From assembly GCF_001905125.1 (NCBI RefSeq), contig NZ_LWLE01000012.1, forward strand, positions 252,759 through 316,758: 64,000 nt of DNA. The letters are read 5' to 3'. Positions within the stretch are counted from its first letter, which is position 1. Every line of letters begins with the position of its first letter. Position numbers and translations under genes: made by a program. This DNA is from Streptomyces sp. TSRI0281 (GTDB lineage: Bacteria > Actinomycetota > Actinomycetes > Streptomycetales > Streptomycetaceae). The notes below the pieces were generated by a model that saw only the letters and a list, made by a program, of their open reading frames with translations, was not told the DNA's origin and searched no databases. Below are positions 34,766 through 42,852 of this stretch, one piece after another.

Positions 34766-37003
34766 TCAGCCGTACGCGCGCACCCCCACGATCCGCGCGT
34801 GGCGCGCGCCGTTCGTCGCGTCCACCCGCACGCGCAGCGCGGTGGCGGTGCGCCGGGTGAAGCGGTGGACACGGTGACGCACGCGGTTGTCCGTCTCCGC
34901 GGCGACCGTCTGCCAGGCGCCGTCCACCAGTGCCTCGACCCGGTAGTCCCGTACCAGCTCCGGCATGATCTCGAACGGTGTGCGGTGCAGGTGCAGATTG
35001 TTCAGATACTCGTCCACGTCGTCGTCCAGGACGAGCTGTACGGAGCCCAGCTCGACGGGCGAGTCCCAGTCCAGCCGCAGCCAGGCCGCCCCCTCCTCGG
35101 CCGCCTGCCACAACTGCGGTCCCCCATAGGGGCGTTGATAGCCGCCGACGGTCCTCTCCGGTGCGTACGCGGCCGTCGCCCCGGCCCGGAAGCAGAAGCT
35201 GCGCCGCCGTAGCCCGCGGGCGATCCACTCGGTCACCGGCTCGGCGTTCACCTCGGGGATGTGCTCGTCGAACCCCGCCTCCGCGGGCCGCTTCCGGGTC
35301 AGGGAGAGCACCCCGGTGCGCCGCTCGTCGGCGAGGTGCAGGGCGGCGTCGGCATTGGCCCGCACGACCACGACGGCGTTGCGCGGCTCGTCGGGGTGCC
35401 AGCGCAGCGGAACGGTGATCCACCGGCCGCGCCCGGCCGCGAGGGGGACCGAGTGCGTGGACAGCCGACGGAGCGGAACGGCGTTCTCGGCGCGCACCGT
35501 GTCCCACAGCTCGACGTCAAGAGCGGTGTCCGCACCCGCGTCGACGAACAGCTCGAACCCGTCGAGAAGCGGGTCCACCGGCAGCACGATGCCCAGATCA
35601 CGGTCGAGGGGACAGCGCTCGGTACCCGGGCCCGGCTCGACGGACAGCCGGTCCAGGGTGCTCGACGCGCTCACCCGCGCCGACCGCGCCCGGTCGTCCG
35701 GGTCGGTGTTGCGCACCCCCACCACCGAGGCGTCCTGACGGAGCAGAACCTGCTGGAGGCGCCGGTCCGCGGCCAGCTCGCGCGGAGTGACCCCGTCCCG
35801 TACGCAGAGCGCGGCACCGGTCCCCGCCGCCTCGCCGAGCGTCGCGCACGTCGCCATCACCCGGGTCGTACCGAACGCGATGTGCGTGGCCGAGATATTG
35901 CGGCCCGCGAAGAGGAGATTGCCGACGTTGCGGGAGTAAAGACTGCGGAAGGGGATGTGGTAGATGCCGTCGGGGTGGATCTGGTGGGCGCCCGGCTCGG
36001 TGGCGTACATGCCCTCGACCGGGTGCAGGTCGATCGACCAGCCGCCGAACGCGACCCGGTCCTCGAAGGGTTCCTGGGCCATGACCTCGGTCTGGGTCAG
36101 CACATGGTCGCCGAGGAAGCGGCGGTACTCGCGCTTGCCGGGCAGGGAGCCCACCCACTCCAGGGTCAGGTTCTCCGCGTCGAACTTCCCCGAGTTCTTG
36201 ATGTGGTCCCAGATGCCGTGGATCACGGACCAGAGTTCGTCACGGATGCGCTCGTTGTCGTGCACGGTGTCGAGCCCGCCGCCCCACTCGATCCACCAGT
36301 AGTCGCAGCCGTTGTCGCCGGTGCGGATCAGCCGGTGCTCGGGGATCGGGGTGTCGAGGATGTTCTTCGCGGAGGACGGCGGTACGTACTTCACCGGGTG
36401 CCCGGCGTCCTTGGTGTAGAAGAGGATCGTCGAACCGAGCAGTTCGCCGTCGGGGGCGTCCGGAGCCCAGCTCTCCCCGTACTCGGCGCGGCCCTCCCGG
36501 CCGATCCGGTGATCGGCGCCCGCCAGATGCCCGACCAGACCGTCCCCCGTGCAGTCCAGGAACACCGGGCCGGTGAAGCTGATCAGCCGCTCCGAGCCCA
36601 TCGTCCAGCCGGTGACCGAGGTGATCGTGCGCGCGGTGGCGGAACCCGTCGCCGCGACCTCGCGGACATCCGTGTTGAGGAACAGCGACACATTCGGCTC
36701 GGCCCGCAGCGCGTCCATGACGACCTGGTCCCAGTAGTACGGGTTGCCCTCCGGGTTGCGGTACTGGTTCTCCAGGTACAGCTCGCCCATGATGCCGCTC
36801 TCGCGGGCCCACCGCTGGGTTCCGTGCGCGGTCGCCCCGCACACCCAGACCCGTACCTCACTGCTCGAATTGCCGCCCGGTACCGGGCGGTTGTGGACGA
36901 GAGCGACCCGCTGTCCCAGTCGGGCGGCGGCAATGGCCGCGCAGACACCGGCGAGACCTCCGCCGATGACGGTGATGTCGCTGTCCACGGTCTCTTCACG
37001 CAT
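34766..37003 (-). CDS. FAD oxidoreductase with C-terminal carbohydrate-binding-like domain
   Basis: Protein of 745 residues. The first about 450 residues are an FAD_oxidored domain: dinucleotide loop VIGGGLAGVCAAIAAA, family strip PVPGGNSSSEVRVWVCGA, FLDCTGDGLVGHLAGA, and a C-terminal NLLFAGRNISATHIAFGTTRVMATCATLGEAAG. The rest looks like beta-rich modules, the last resembling a discoidin/F5-8C domain (DWDSPVELGSVQLVLDDD, split here, and ATALRVRVDATNGARHARIVGVRAYG in part). No signal peptide is seen. ATG 37003 was chosen over an upstream frame. Co-directional with and 96 bases after the unassigned 605-residue gene, and so part of the LacI-controlled glycan locus. Likely oxidises a sugar or modified glycan. 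Confidence 0.82.
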   Translation of the reverse strand: MREETVDSDITVIGGGLAGVCAAIAAARLGQRVALVHNRPVPGGNSSSEVRVWVCGATAHGTQRWARESGIMGELYLENQYRNPEGNPYYWDQVVMDALRAEPNVSLFLNTDVREVAATGSATARTITSVTGWTMGSERLISFTGPVFLDCTGDGLVGHLAGADHRIGREGRAEYGESWAPDAPDGELLGSTILFYTKDAGHPVKYVPPSSAKNILDTPIPEHRLIRTGDNGCDYWWIEWGGGLDTVHDNERIRDELWSVIHGIWDHIKNSGKFDAENLTLEWVGSLPGKREYRRFLGDHVLTQTEVMAQEPFEDRVAFGGWSIDLHPVEGMYATEPGAHQIHPDGIYHIPFRSLYSRNVGNLLFAGRNISATHIAFGTTRVMATCATLGEAAGTGAALCVRDGVTPRELAADRRLQQVLLRQDASVVGVRNTDPDDRARSARVSASSTLDRLSVEPGPGTERCPLDRDLGIVLPVDPLLDGFELFVDAGADTALDVELWDTVRAENAVPLRRLSTHSVPLAAGRGRWITVPLRWHPDEPRNAVVVVRANADAALHLADERRTGVLSLTRKRPAEAGFDEHIPEVNAEPVTEWIARGLRRRSFCFRAGATAAYAPERTVGGYQRPYGGPQLWQAAEEGAAWLRLDWDSPVELGSVQLVLDDDVDEYLNNLHLHRTPFEIMPELVRDYRVEALVDGAWQTVAAETDNRVRHRVHRFTRRTATALRVRVDATNGARHARIVGVRAYG

Positions 37004-37099
37004 GGCGTGAACGGTCCTTTCTCCAGGAACCTCTGCTCGGAATCCCACCGGTCCGGCGGACGGGTGGGACGAGGGCGCGTGCCCCTCACTCCGCCGGTG

Positions 37100-38917
37100 C
37101 TACGGGGCGAGACGGGTCTGCGACAGACGGGGCGAGGGCGGTGCCGCACCGTCCAGCGTCGCGGAGTGCAGCGCCGCATGAGCCTCGCGGGACACCACCG
37201 ACCGGCCGCCGCGCAGCGTGAGCCGGTTCCCCCGCGGGGTCGTCCAGCGCAGCTCCGCACGGTCCTCGGCCGCCACCAGCTCCGGTGCGAGCCCGGTCGC
37301 CCGGTCCTCGTCCGAACCCTCGGTGACGCGGACGAGGGAGAGGGTCCCCGCCGCGTAGGCGTCGCCCACCGTCTCCCAGTCGAGCTCGGCGGGCGTCCCG
37401 CTCTCGAAGAGGACGACTTCGATCCGTACGCCGTCCTCGCGCGGGATCAGCCGCGCCGTCGGTGTACGGCCGCCGAAGCTCCCGCCGGCCAGCCGGAGGG
37501 CGAGCCGGGCCGTCCCGAGGTCCAGCACGACGCCATCGGTGAACGCGGCCGGTTCCGGCACGGGAGGCGCGCCGATCGCGTCCACCACCAGACGCAGCGA
37601 CCGGGCCCGGAAACGGCCGCCCGGCTCGATCATGTCGAGGTGGTGGTGCCGGTCGCCCGCCGGACAGGCGAAGCCCGTCAGCCAGGCCACGTGCGGACCG
37701 CTCTGTACGGTACTGATCACGCCGGAGGCGAAGTCGAAGTCCTCCGCGCCGTCGTCCTTCACCAGATGGACGTGCACATGTCCCGTCCCGCCGTCCGGGC
37801 GCAGCCAGTGGCCGAACAGCGGGCGCCGCTGGAGCCAGGTGTCCTGGTGGTTCACGCTGCCGAGCGTGGTGACGCCGTCCAGCCAGGTGGTGCCCGTCTC
37901 GGGGGACGGGGCCCCGGCGAACCGCTCCCGGTGCTCGTGCTCGCCCTCCAGCGCCAGCAGCCGGGGGCGGGCCCAGTCGGGCATCCGGTAGTCCACGCAG
38001 GCGTGCACGCCCTCCAGCAGGGGAGACCCGGCCGGAGCGTCGGCCGGAGCACGCACCAGGCCCCCGGTGGCCTTGACCAGGTGGGGCGGCGCGCCCACGT
38101 CGTTGCTGTAGCAGCGGGCCATCGGGCCGGACAGCTGACGGGTCGGCGGGTGCCAGCGGGCCAGGAAGTGCTCCCACAGCCGGTCGTGCAGCCGCTCGTT
38201 GACGGCCAGCACGTCCTCGTCCCAGACGTGTTCCCTGATCAGGGTCAGGGTCTGCAGGACGACGCCCCAGTAGGACGGGCTGTTGAACTCGGTGAAGCTG
38301 CCGGTGGTGTCGATCGCCTCCGCGAGGCGCACCATGCGGTCCTTGCCGTAGGCGGACACCGCCTCGTCCTCAAGGATCTGACCGGCCGCGAGCGTGACGA
38401 ACGTACCCATCGCGGCGACGTTCGTGTACGTCAGGTGGACGTTCCTGCGGATGATGGAGGAGGCCGCGTGCCGCAGTGACTCGCGCACTTCGCGCATCAC
38501 GGGTCCGGGCAGGTCCTCGCCGTGCCGGGCGTGTATCAGGATCAGGTGGATGCCGAGGAAATCCGCCCAGTTCCAGTCCGCCGGGGCCATCTGTGAGGCC
38601 GGCTCCTCGGCGTAGTAGCCCCAGATGCCGTAGGTGTCGCTCGTGGTCGACCGGTCCTGGAGCCGCGCGATCTCAAGGATCACCGAGTGGGCGCGGGCGG
38701 CGTCCCCGTCGGCGCCCCGCTCCAGCAGCAGCAGCGCGTAGTGGAGGGAATTGCGGGTGGGGTGTGCCGGACCGCCCTTGATGTGGGTGTGAATGGGGTT
38801 GTACGGGGCCTCGACCCGCAACAGGTGCGCCTCGGCGTCCCAGCAGCGGTCGCCCTCGGCGAGGGCTGCTCGCAGCAGGGAGCGGTCGTACTCGGCGGCC
38901 GACCAGGCAGGGTGCAC
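37100..38917 (-). CDS. Unassigned protein, probable alpha/alpha-toroid glycan enzyme
   Basis: Protein of 605 residues that I do not recognise with certainty. No signal peptide or membrane segment. The first about 320 residues are helix-rich with many Trp, His and Tyr (GIWGYYAEEP, ADWNWADFLGIHLILIHARHGED, TYTNVAAMGTFVTLAAG, TEFNSPSYWGV), the texture of (alpha/alpha)6 toroid lyases or hydrolases. The last about 250 residues are beta-rich (WLRPDGGTGHVHVHLVKDDG, DRHHHLDMIEPGGRF). That two-part layout recalls heparinase II/III-like or related lyases. GTG 38917 follows GGAGGA. It is the first gene of the minus-strand unit, with LacI-type sites between it and the sugar transporter. Confidence 0.6.
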   Translation of the reverse strand: MHPAWSAAEYDRSLLRAALAEGDRCWDAEAHLLRVEAPYNPIHTHIKGGPAHPTRNSLHYALLLLERGADGDAARAHSVILEIARLQDRSTTSDTYGIWGYYAEEPASQMAPADWNWADFLGIHLILIHARHGEDLPGPVMREVRESLRHAASSIIRRNVHLTYTNVAAMGTFVTLAAGQILEDEAVSAYGKDRMVRLAEAIDTTGSFTEFNSPSYWGVVLQTLTLIREHVWDEDVLAVNERLHDRLWEHFLARWHPPTRQLSGPMARCYSNDVGAPPHLVKATGGLVRAPADAPAGSPLLEGVHACVDYRMPDWARPRLLALEGEHEHRERFAGAPSPETGTTWLDGVTTLGSVNHQDTWLQRRPLFGHWLRPDGGTGHVHVHLVKDDGAEDFDFASGVISTVQSGPHVAWLTGFACPAGDRHHHLDMIEPGGRFRARSLRLVVDAIGAPPVPEPAAFTDGVVLDLGTARLALRLAGGSFGGRTPTARLIPREDGVRIEVVLFESGTPAELDWETVGDAYAAGTLSLVRVTEGSDEDRATGLAPELVAAEDRAELRWTTPRGNRLTLRGGRSVVSREAHAALHSATLDGAAPPSPRLSQTRLAP

Positions 38918-38957
38918 GGGATGTCCTCCAGCTCACGATCGCCTCCGCGGCGATCTC

Positions 38958-38984
38958 CGAAAACGCTTGGGAAACGTTTTCCAG
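38958..38984 (-). promoter_or_regulatory. LacI-type operator pair
   Basis: Two overlapping boxes: GAAAACGCTT (38959-38968) and GGAAACGTTTTCC (38970-38982), both with the central CG typical of LacI-family sites. About 40-65 bases before GTG 38917. Confidence 0.7.
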
Positions 38985-39220
38985 AGGCTAAGCCGATGTC
39001 AACGCCCCGGCAAGGGGCTGATGGTGGACCGAGGTCCGTTCCGTCATCCCTGGTGGATCAGCGCGCGGCGTCGGATGTGGTCCGTCGCCGGGCGGAGGGG
39101 CGTCCGCATACGGGATGTATGCGGATGTTCCGGCAATGTCGCGAGGTGCCGTAGCTGTCGTCGCCCGCCTCGCAGGATTCGGGGACAGCCCTCAGCGGCA
39201 GGAAGTCCGCACCGTACCCA

Positions 39221-39250
39221 TTGACGCGGCGATATGTCGCGAGGCAAGGT
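39221..39250 (+). promoter_or_regulatory. Possible promoter of the sugar importer operon
   Basis: TTGACG (39221-39226), an 18-base spacer, then CAAGGT (39245-39250). The predicted start falls just before the operator at 39261. The -10 is weak. Confidence 0.4.
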
Positions 39251-39260
39251 GACCCCGGCT

Positions 39261-39274
39261 GGAAAACGCTTTCC
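39261..39274 (+). promoter_or_regulatory. LacI-type operator before the sugar importer
   Basis: GGAAAACGCTTTCC, nearly palindromic around CG, 36 bases before ATG 39310. The same site recurs with one change before the lacI gene (55929) and before the Gfo/Idh gene (51734). Confidence 0.8.
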
Positions 39275-39309
39275 GGCTTGTTTCCGGTCTGCCCCTGAAG
39301 GAGTTCCCG

Positions 39310-40692
39310 ATGAGACCCTCCCTGCGCACCGCCCTGACGGGCATCACCGCCGGTGCGCTCGTCTGCGTGCTTGCGTCGTGCTCCGACTCGGACAGTGGCG
39401 TCGCGGCCGACGGCACGGTGACCATTACCGTCTCGGGCCGCCCCCCGGCCACCAACGCCGCGGCGCTGAAGACCTTCAACACGCGGGTGGCAGCGTTCCG
39501 GAAGGCCAACCCCAAGGTCCGGGTCAAGACCAACGAGTACCAGTACGACCAGCAGAGCTTCCAGACCAAGGTGGGCGGCGGCAGCCTGGAGACGATCGTC
39601 AGGGTACCGCTCACGGAGATGTCGGGACTGATCAAGCGCAAGCAGATCTCGGACGTCACCGAGGAGTTCGGGCAGCTGAAGAACGGCGACCAGTTCAACG
39701 ACGCCGTGCTCGCCGCGGCCAAGGGGCAGGACGGCAAGATCTACGGCGTCCCCACCGAGGAGTACGCCATGGGCCTCCTCTACAACCGGGACCTCTTCGA
39801 GAAGGCCGGACTCGACCCCGAGAACCCGCCGAAGACCTGGTCCGAGGTCCGCACGGCCGCCAAGGCCATCACCGACAGGACCGACGCCGTCGGCTACGCC
39901 CAGGCGACCAAGGAGAACGCCGGCGGCTGGATGCTGACCGCCATGACGTACTCCCACGGCGACGAGATGCAGAAGAAGACCGGCGGCAAGTGGGCCAACT
40001 CCTTCGACGCCCCCGGCAGCGGTGCCGAGAAGTCCCTCGACCTGCTGCGGCAGATGCGCTGGTCGGACGGGTCGATGGGCAAGAACCAGCTGCGCAGCAT
40101 CACGGACATCGAGAAGGACTTCTCCGCGGGGAAGATCGGTATGGCGGTCACGGGCCCGAGCGCGGTCAACCACTACGTCCAGCAGTACAAGGGCGACCCG
40201 GAGACCGTCGGGCTGTCCGCCATGCCCGTGGACGGCGCCGGGCGGCGCACCCTGGCCGGCGGCAATGTCGCGGTGATCAGTCCGAAGGCGAGCCCTCAGG
40301 AGAGGGCGGCCGCGCTGAAGTTCATCGACTTCTACTACCTGACGACCAAGTACGACCCGAAGATCGCGGGCGAGGACGCGGCGGCCAGGAAGAAGGACGG
40401 CGGCGTCGTCGGCGTCCCGGTCGTGCCCTTCTTCCGGCCCGCCGTCTCGGACCCCGTCGACGCGGCCGTCAATGAGCACGCCAACACCCCGGTCGCGCAC
40501 TTCGCCAGGTACACCCAGGCCCTCAAGGACTTCGAACTGGTCGTCGAGCCGCCCATCGAGGCGCAGAACGTCTACAAGTCCCTCGACAGCGCCGTACAGG
40601 CCGTACTGACCCGCGAGGACGCCGACCCCGCCGAGCAGTTGAAGAAGGCCGCGGGGCAGGTCAAGTCCCAGGTGGAGCGGGCGCAGCGTTGA
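39310..40692 (+). CDS. Sugar-binding lipoprotein of an ABC importer
   Basis: Family 1 extracellular sugar-binding protein of 460 residues. The signal peptide ends with lipobox LASC, so the mature protein is lipid-anchored. The fold marks include TVTITVSGRPPATNAAAL, YGVPTEEYAMGLLYNRDLFEKAGL and KTWSEVRTAAKAI, typical of bacterial oligosaccharide receptors. AAGGAG precedes the ATG. Followed by two permease genes; the ATPase is not in the locus and, as usual in Streptomyces, is probably the shared MsiK. Controlled by the LacI-type site 36 bases upstream. Confidence 0.93.
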   Translation: MRPSLRTALTGITAGALVCVLASCSDSDSGVAADGTVTITVSGRPPATNAAALKTFNTRVAAFRKANPKVRVKTNEYQYDQQSFQTKVGGGSLETIVRVPLTEMSGLIKRKQISDVTEEFGQLKNGDQFNDAVLAAAKGQDGKIYGVPTEEYAMGLLYNRDLFEKAGLDPENPPKTWSEVRTAAKAITDRTDAVGYAQATKENAGGWMLTAMTYSHGDEMQKKTGGKWANSFDAPGSGAEKSLDLLRQMRWSDGSMGKNQLRSITDIEKDFSAGKIGMAVTGPSAVNHYVQQYKGDPETVGLSAMPVDGAGRRTLAGGNVAVISPKASPQERAAALKFIDFYYLTTKYDPKIAGEDAAARKKDGGVVGVPVVPFFRPAVSDPVDAAVNEHANTPVAHFARYTQALKDFELVVEPPIEAQNVYKSLDSAVQAVLTREDADPAEQLKKAAGQVKSQVERAQR

Positions 40693-40725
40693 GCGCCGCC
40701 GCACAGAACGCTTGAGGAGCCGTCA

Positions 40726-41757
40726 ATGAGCAGGTCGGACGCGCCACCGGCGCCCACCGGGGACCGCACACCGAAAGACCGCACACCGATGAACCCTTCC
40801 GTGAAGTCCGCCCCGCCGTCGCCCCGCGAGCAGGCCGGGCCGCCGCACCGTGCCTCCCCGCATCGTGGCAGCCCGGCCGAACGCTTCGTCCGCTGGGTCA
40901 GGCAGGGGGGCATCACCACCATCCTGTTCGGCCTGCCGATGGTGCTGACCTTCGCCTACTTCTCCTGGTGGCCGATCGTCCAGAGCGTGCGGCTCAGCTT
41001 CGAGCAGACCAATCTGGTCGGCCCCGCCCAGTGGGTGGGCCTGGACAACTTCCGCAATGTGCTGGACGACCCGCTGCTGTGGACGGCGGTCGAGAACACC
41101 GCGCTGTTCGCGGCGCTCGCCCTGGTCATCGGCTTCCCCGTACCCCTGTTCCTCGCGGTCCTCATCGCCGAACTGCGGCGCGGCGGAACGCTGTTCAGGA
41201 TCCTCGCCTACCTCCCGGTGGCGATCCCGCCGGTGGTCTCGGTGCTGCTCTGGAAGTGGTTCTACGACCCGGACGCCGGACTGTTCAACCAGTTGCTCGC
41301 CCATGTCGGCCTGGGACCCTACCCATGGCTCCAGTCCACCGACACGGCGATGCTGTCGATCGTCCTGGAGGCCACCTGGGCCGGTTTCGGCTCCACGGTG
41401 ATCATCTACCTGGCGGCGCTCGGCTCGGTGCCCAGCGAGCTGTACGAGGCCGCCGAGATCGACGGGGCGGGGATCTGGCGCCGGGTCTGGCACATCACCC
41501 TGCCGTCACTGCGCGGGGTCATCCTGATCATGCTGCTGCTCCAGATCATCGGCACCCTCCAGGTGTTCACCGAACCCTTCGTGATGACGGACGGCGGGCC
41601 CGAGGACTCCACCCTCACCGTCCTGATGCTGATCTACAACTACGCCTTCCAGAACGGCGACTACGGATCGGCCACCGCCCTCAGCGTGCTGCTGGCCCTC
41701 GTGCTCGGCGTGCTCTCGGCGATCTATCTGCGGGCGACGAGGAGCTGGAGCAACTGA
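40726..41757 (+). CDS. Sugar ABC permease 1 (MalF type)
   Basis: Inner-membrane subunit of 343 residues with six hydrophobic segments after a polar, Pro-rich tail of about 60 residues. The ATPase-docking EAA loop is ELYEAAEIDGAGIWRRVWHITLPSL. GAGGAG precedes ATG 40726; ATG 40789 is an in-frame alternative without a better site. Lies 33 bases after the binding protein gene, and its stop shares a base with the next permease start (TGATG). Confidence 0.94.
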   Translation: MSRSDAPPAPTGDRTPKDRTPMNPSVKSAPPSPREQAGPPHRASPHRGSPAERFVRWVRQGGITTILFGLPMVLTFAYFSWWPIVQSVRLSFEQTNLVGPAQWVGLDNFRNVLDDPLLWTAVENTALFAALALVIGFPVPLFLAVLIAELRRGGTLFRILAYLPVAIPPVVSVLLWKWFYDPDAGLFNQLLAHVGLGPYPWLQSTDTAMLSIVLEATWAGFGSTVIIYLAALGSVPSELYEAAEIDGAGIWRRVWHITLPSLRGVILIMLLLQIIGTLQVFTEPFVMTDGGPEDSTLTVLMLIYNYAFQNGDYGSATALSVLLALVLGVLSAIYLRATRSWSN

Positions 41758-42683
41758 TGGCCGTCACCACCCCCCTCCGTTCGCGGGGCAGGAAGAGCAC
41801 CGAGGAGAGCGCACGTGGGCTCATCTCCTCGGCCGACCGCCGGCGCACCTCCGTGCGCGCCTCGCTCCGCTCCGTGCAGGGACTGTCCCTGCTCCTGCTG
41901 ATCGCGTTCGGCGCGGCCCCGCTGTACTGGACCCTCAAAGGCGCGATATCACCGACCCAGGAGCTGCTGCGCGACCCGCTGGCGCTCTGGCCCGACCACA
42001 CCCAGTGGGACAACCTCTCCCATGCCTGGACCGAACTCCAGGTCGGCCAGTACCTCTGGAACACCGTGGTCCTGGTGACCGGTTCGGTCATCGCCCACCT
42101 CCTCGTCGCCACCACCGGCGGCTACGTCCTGTCCGTGCTGCGGCCCAAGTGGGCGACGCCGGTGCGGTGGATGGTGCTCGCCACCCTCTTCATCCCCGGC
42201 TCGATCTCCCTGGTCGCGCTCTATCTCACCGTGCTCGACCTGCCCGGCCTCGGCATCTCGCTCGCCAACAGCCCCTGGGGCGTATGGCTGCCGCACGCGG
42301 CCAGCGCCTTCACCGTGCTGATCGTGATGAAGTTCTTCGACGGCATCCCGCGGGAGCTCTTCGAGGCCGCCCGGGTCGACGGCGCGGGCCCGTTCATCAT
42401 CTTCCGCCGGATCGTGCTGCCCATGTCGCGGCCGATCCTCGCGGTGGTGACCCTGCTGACGGTCATGAGCTCCTGGAAGGACTTCCTCTGGCCGCTGATC
42501 GTCATCCCGGACACCGAGAAGCAGCCCATCTCCGCCGCACTGCCGCGCCTCGCGGAAACGGCGGAACAGTCGCTGCTCATCGCCGGGATGCTGCTCGCCA
42601 TCCTGCCTCCCGTCGTCCTGTTCCTGATTTTCCAGCGGCAGATCGTACGCGGCGGGGGAGGCTTCACCGGCCTCAAGGGATGA
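41757..42683 (+). CDS. Sugar ABC permease 2 (MalG type)
   Basis: Second permease of 308 residues with six hydrophobic segments. The EAA loop is ELFEAARVDGAGPFIIFRRIVLPMS. Partner of the preceding permease; together they form the sugar channel. The start overlaps the previous stop by one base. The secreted glycoside hydrolase follows after 169 bases, so it may be on the same message. Confidence 0.94.
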   Translation: MAVTTPLRSRGRKSTEESARGLISSADRRRTSVRASLRSVQGLSLLLLIAFGAAPLYWTLKGAISPTQELLRDPLALWPDHTQWDNLSHAWTELQVGQYLWNTVVLVTGSVIAHLLVATTGGYVLSVLRPKWATPVRWMVLATLFIPGSISLVALYLTVLDLPGLGISLANSPWGVWLPHAASAFTVLIVMKFFDGIPRELFEAARVDGAGPFIIFRRIVLPMSRPILAVVTLLTVMSSWKDFLWPLIVIPDTEKQPISAALPRLAETAEQSLLIAGMLLAILPPVVLFLIFQRQIVRGGGGFTGLKG

Positions 42684-42852
42684 GATCCACCCGGGAACAC
42701 GCGCGGAACCGCTCCGCGCAGGCCGACGGCGGCAGCGGTGCGCGCCGACGGCCCGGACCGGTGTGCTCCGCCGGGGTACAGCCGACGGAGCACACCACCG
42801 CCCGGGAACCACGTCCAACGCACCGCACCGATCCGATCGAGAGGACACCTCG

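Larger units (their letters stand above)
38918..39309. other. Divergent control region of the glycan locus
   Basis: About 390 bases between the unassigned enzyme (minus) and the sugar-binding protein (plus). It carries LacI-type sites at 38958-38984 and 39261-39274 and a possible plus-strand promoter at 39221-39250. No gene is seen in it. Confidence 0.75.

Noticed and set aside
35261..38479. A plus-strand open frame of over 1000 codons opposite the FAD and toroid genes
   Set aside because: It is a shadow frame from extreme GC at third positions; its product is low-complexity Arg/Gly/Val-rich, and the minus strand shows clear domains.
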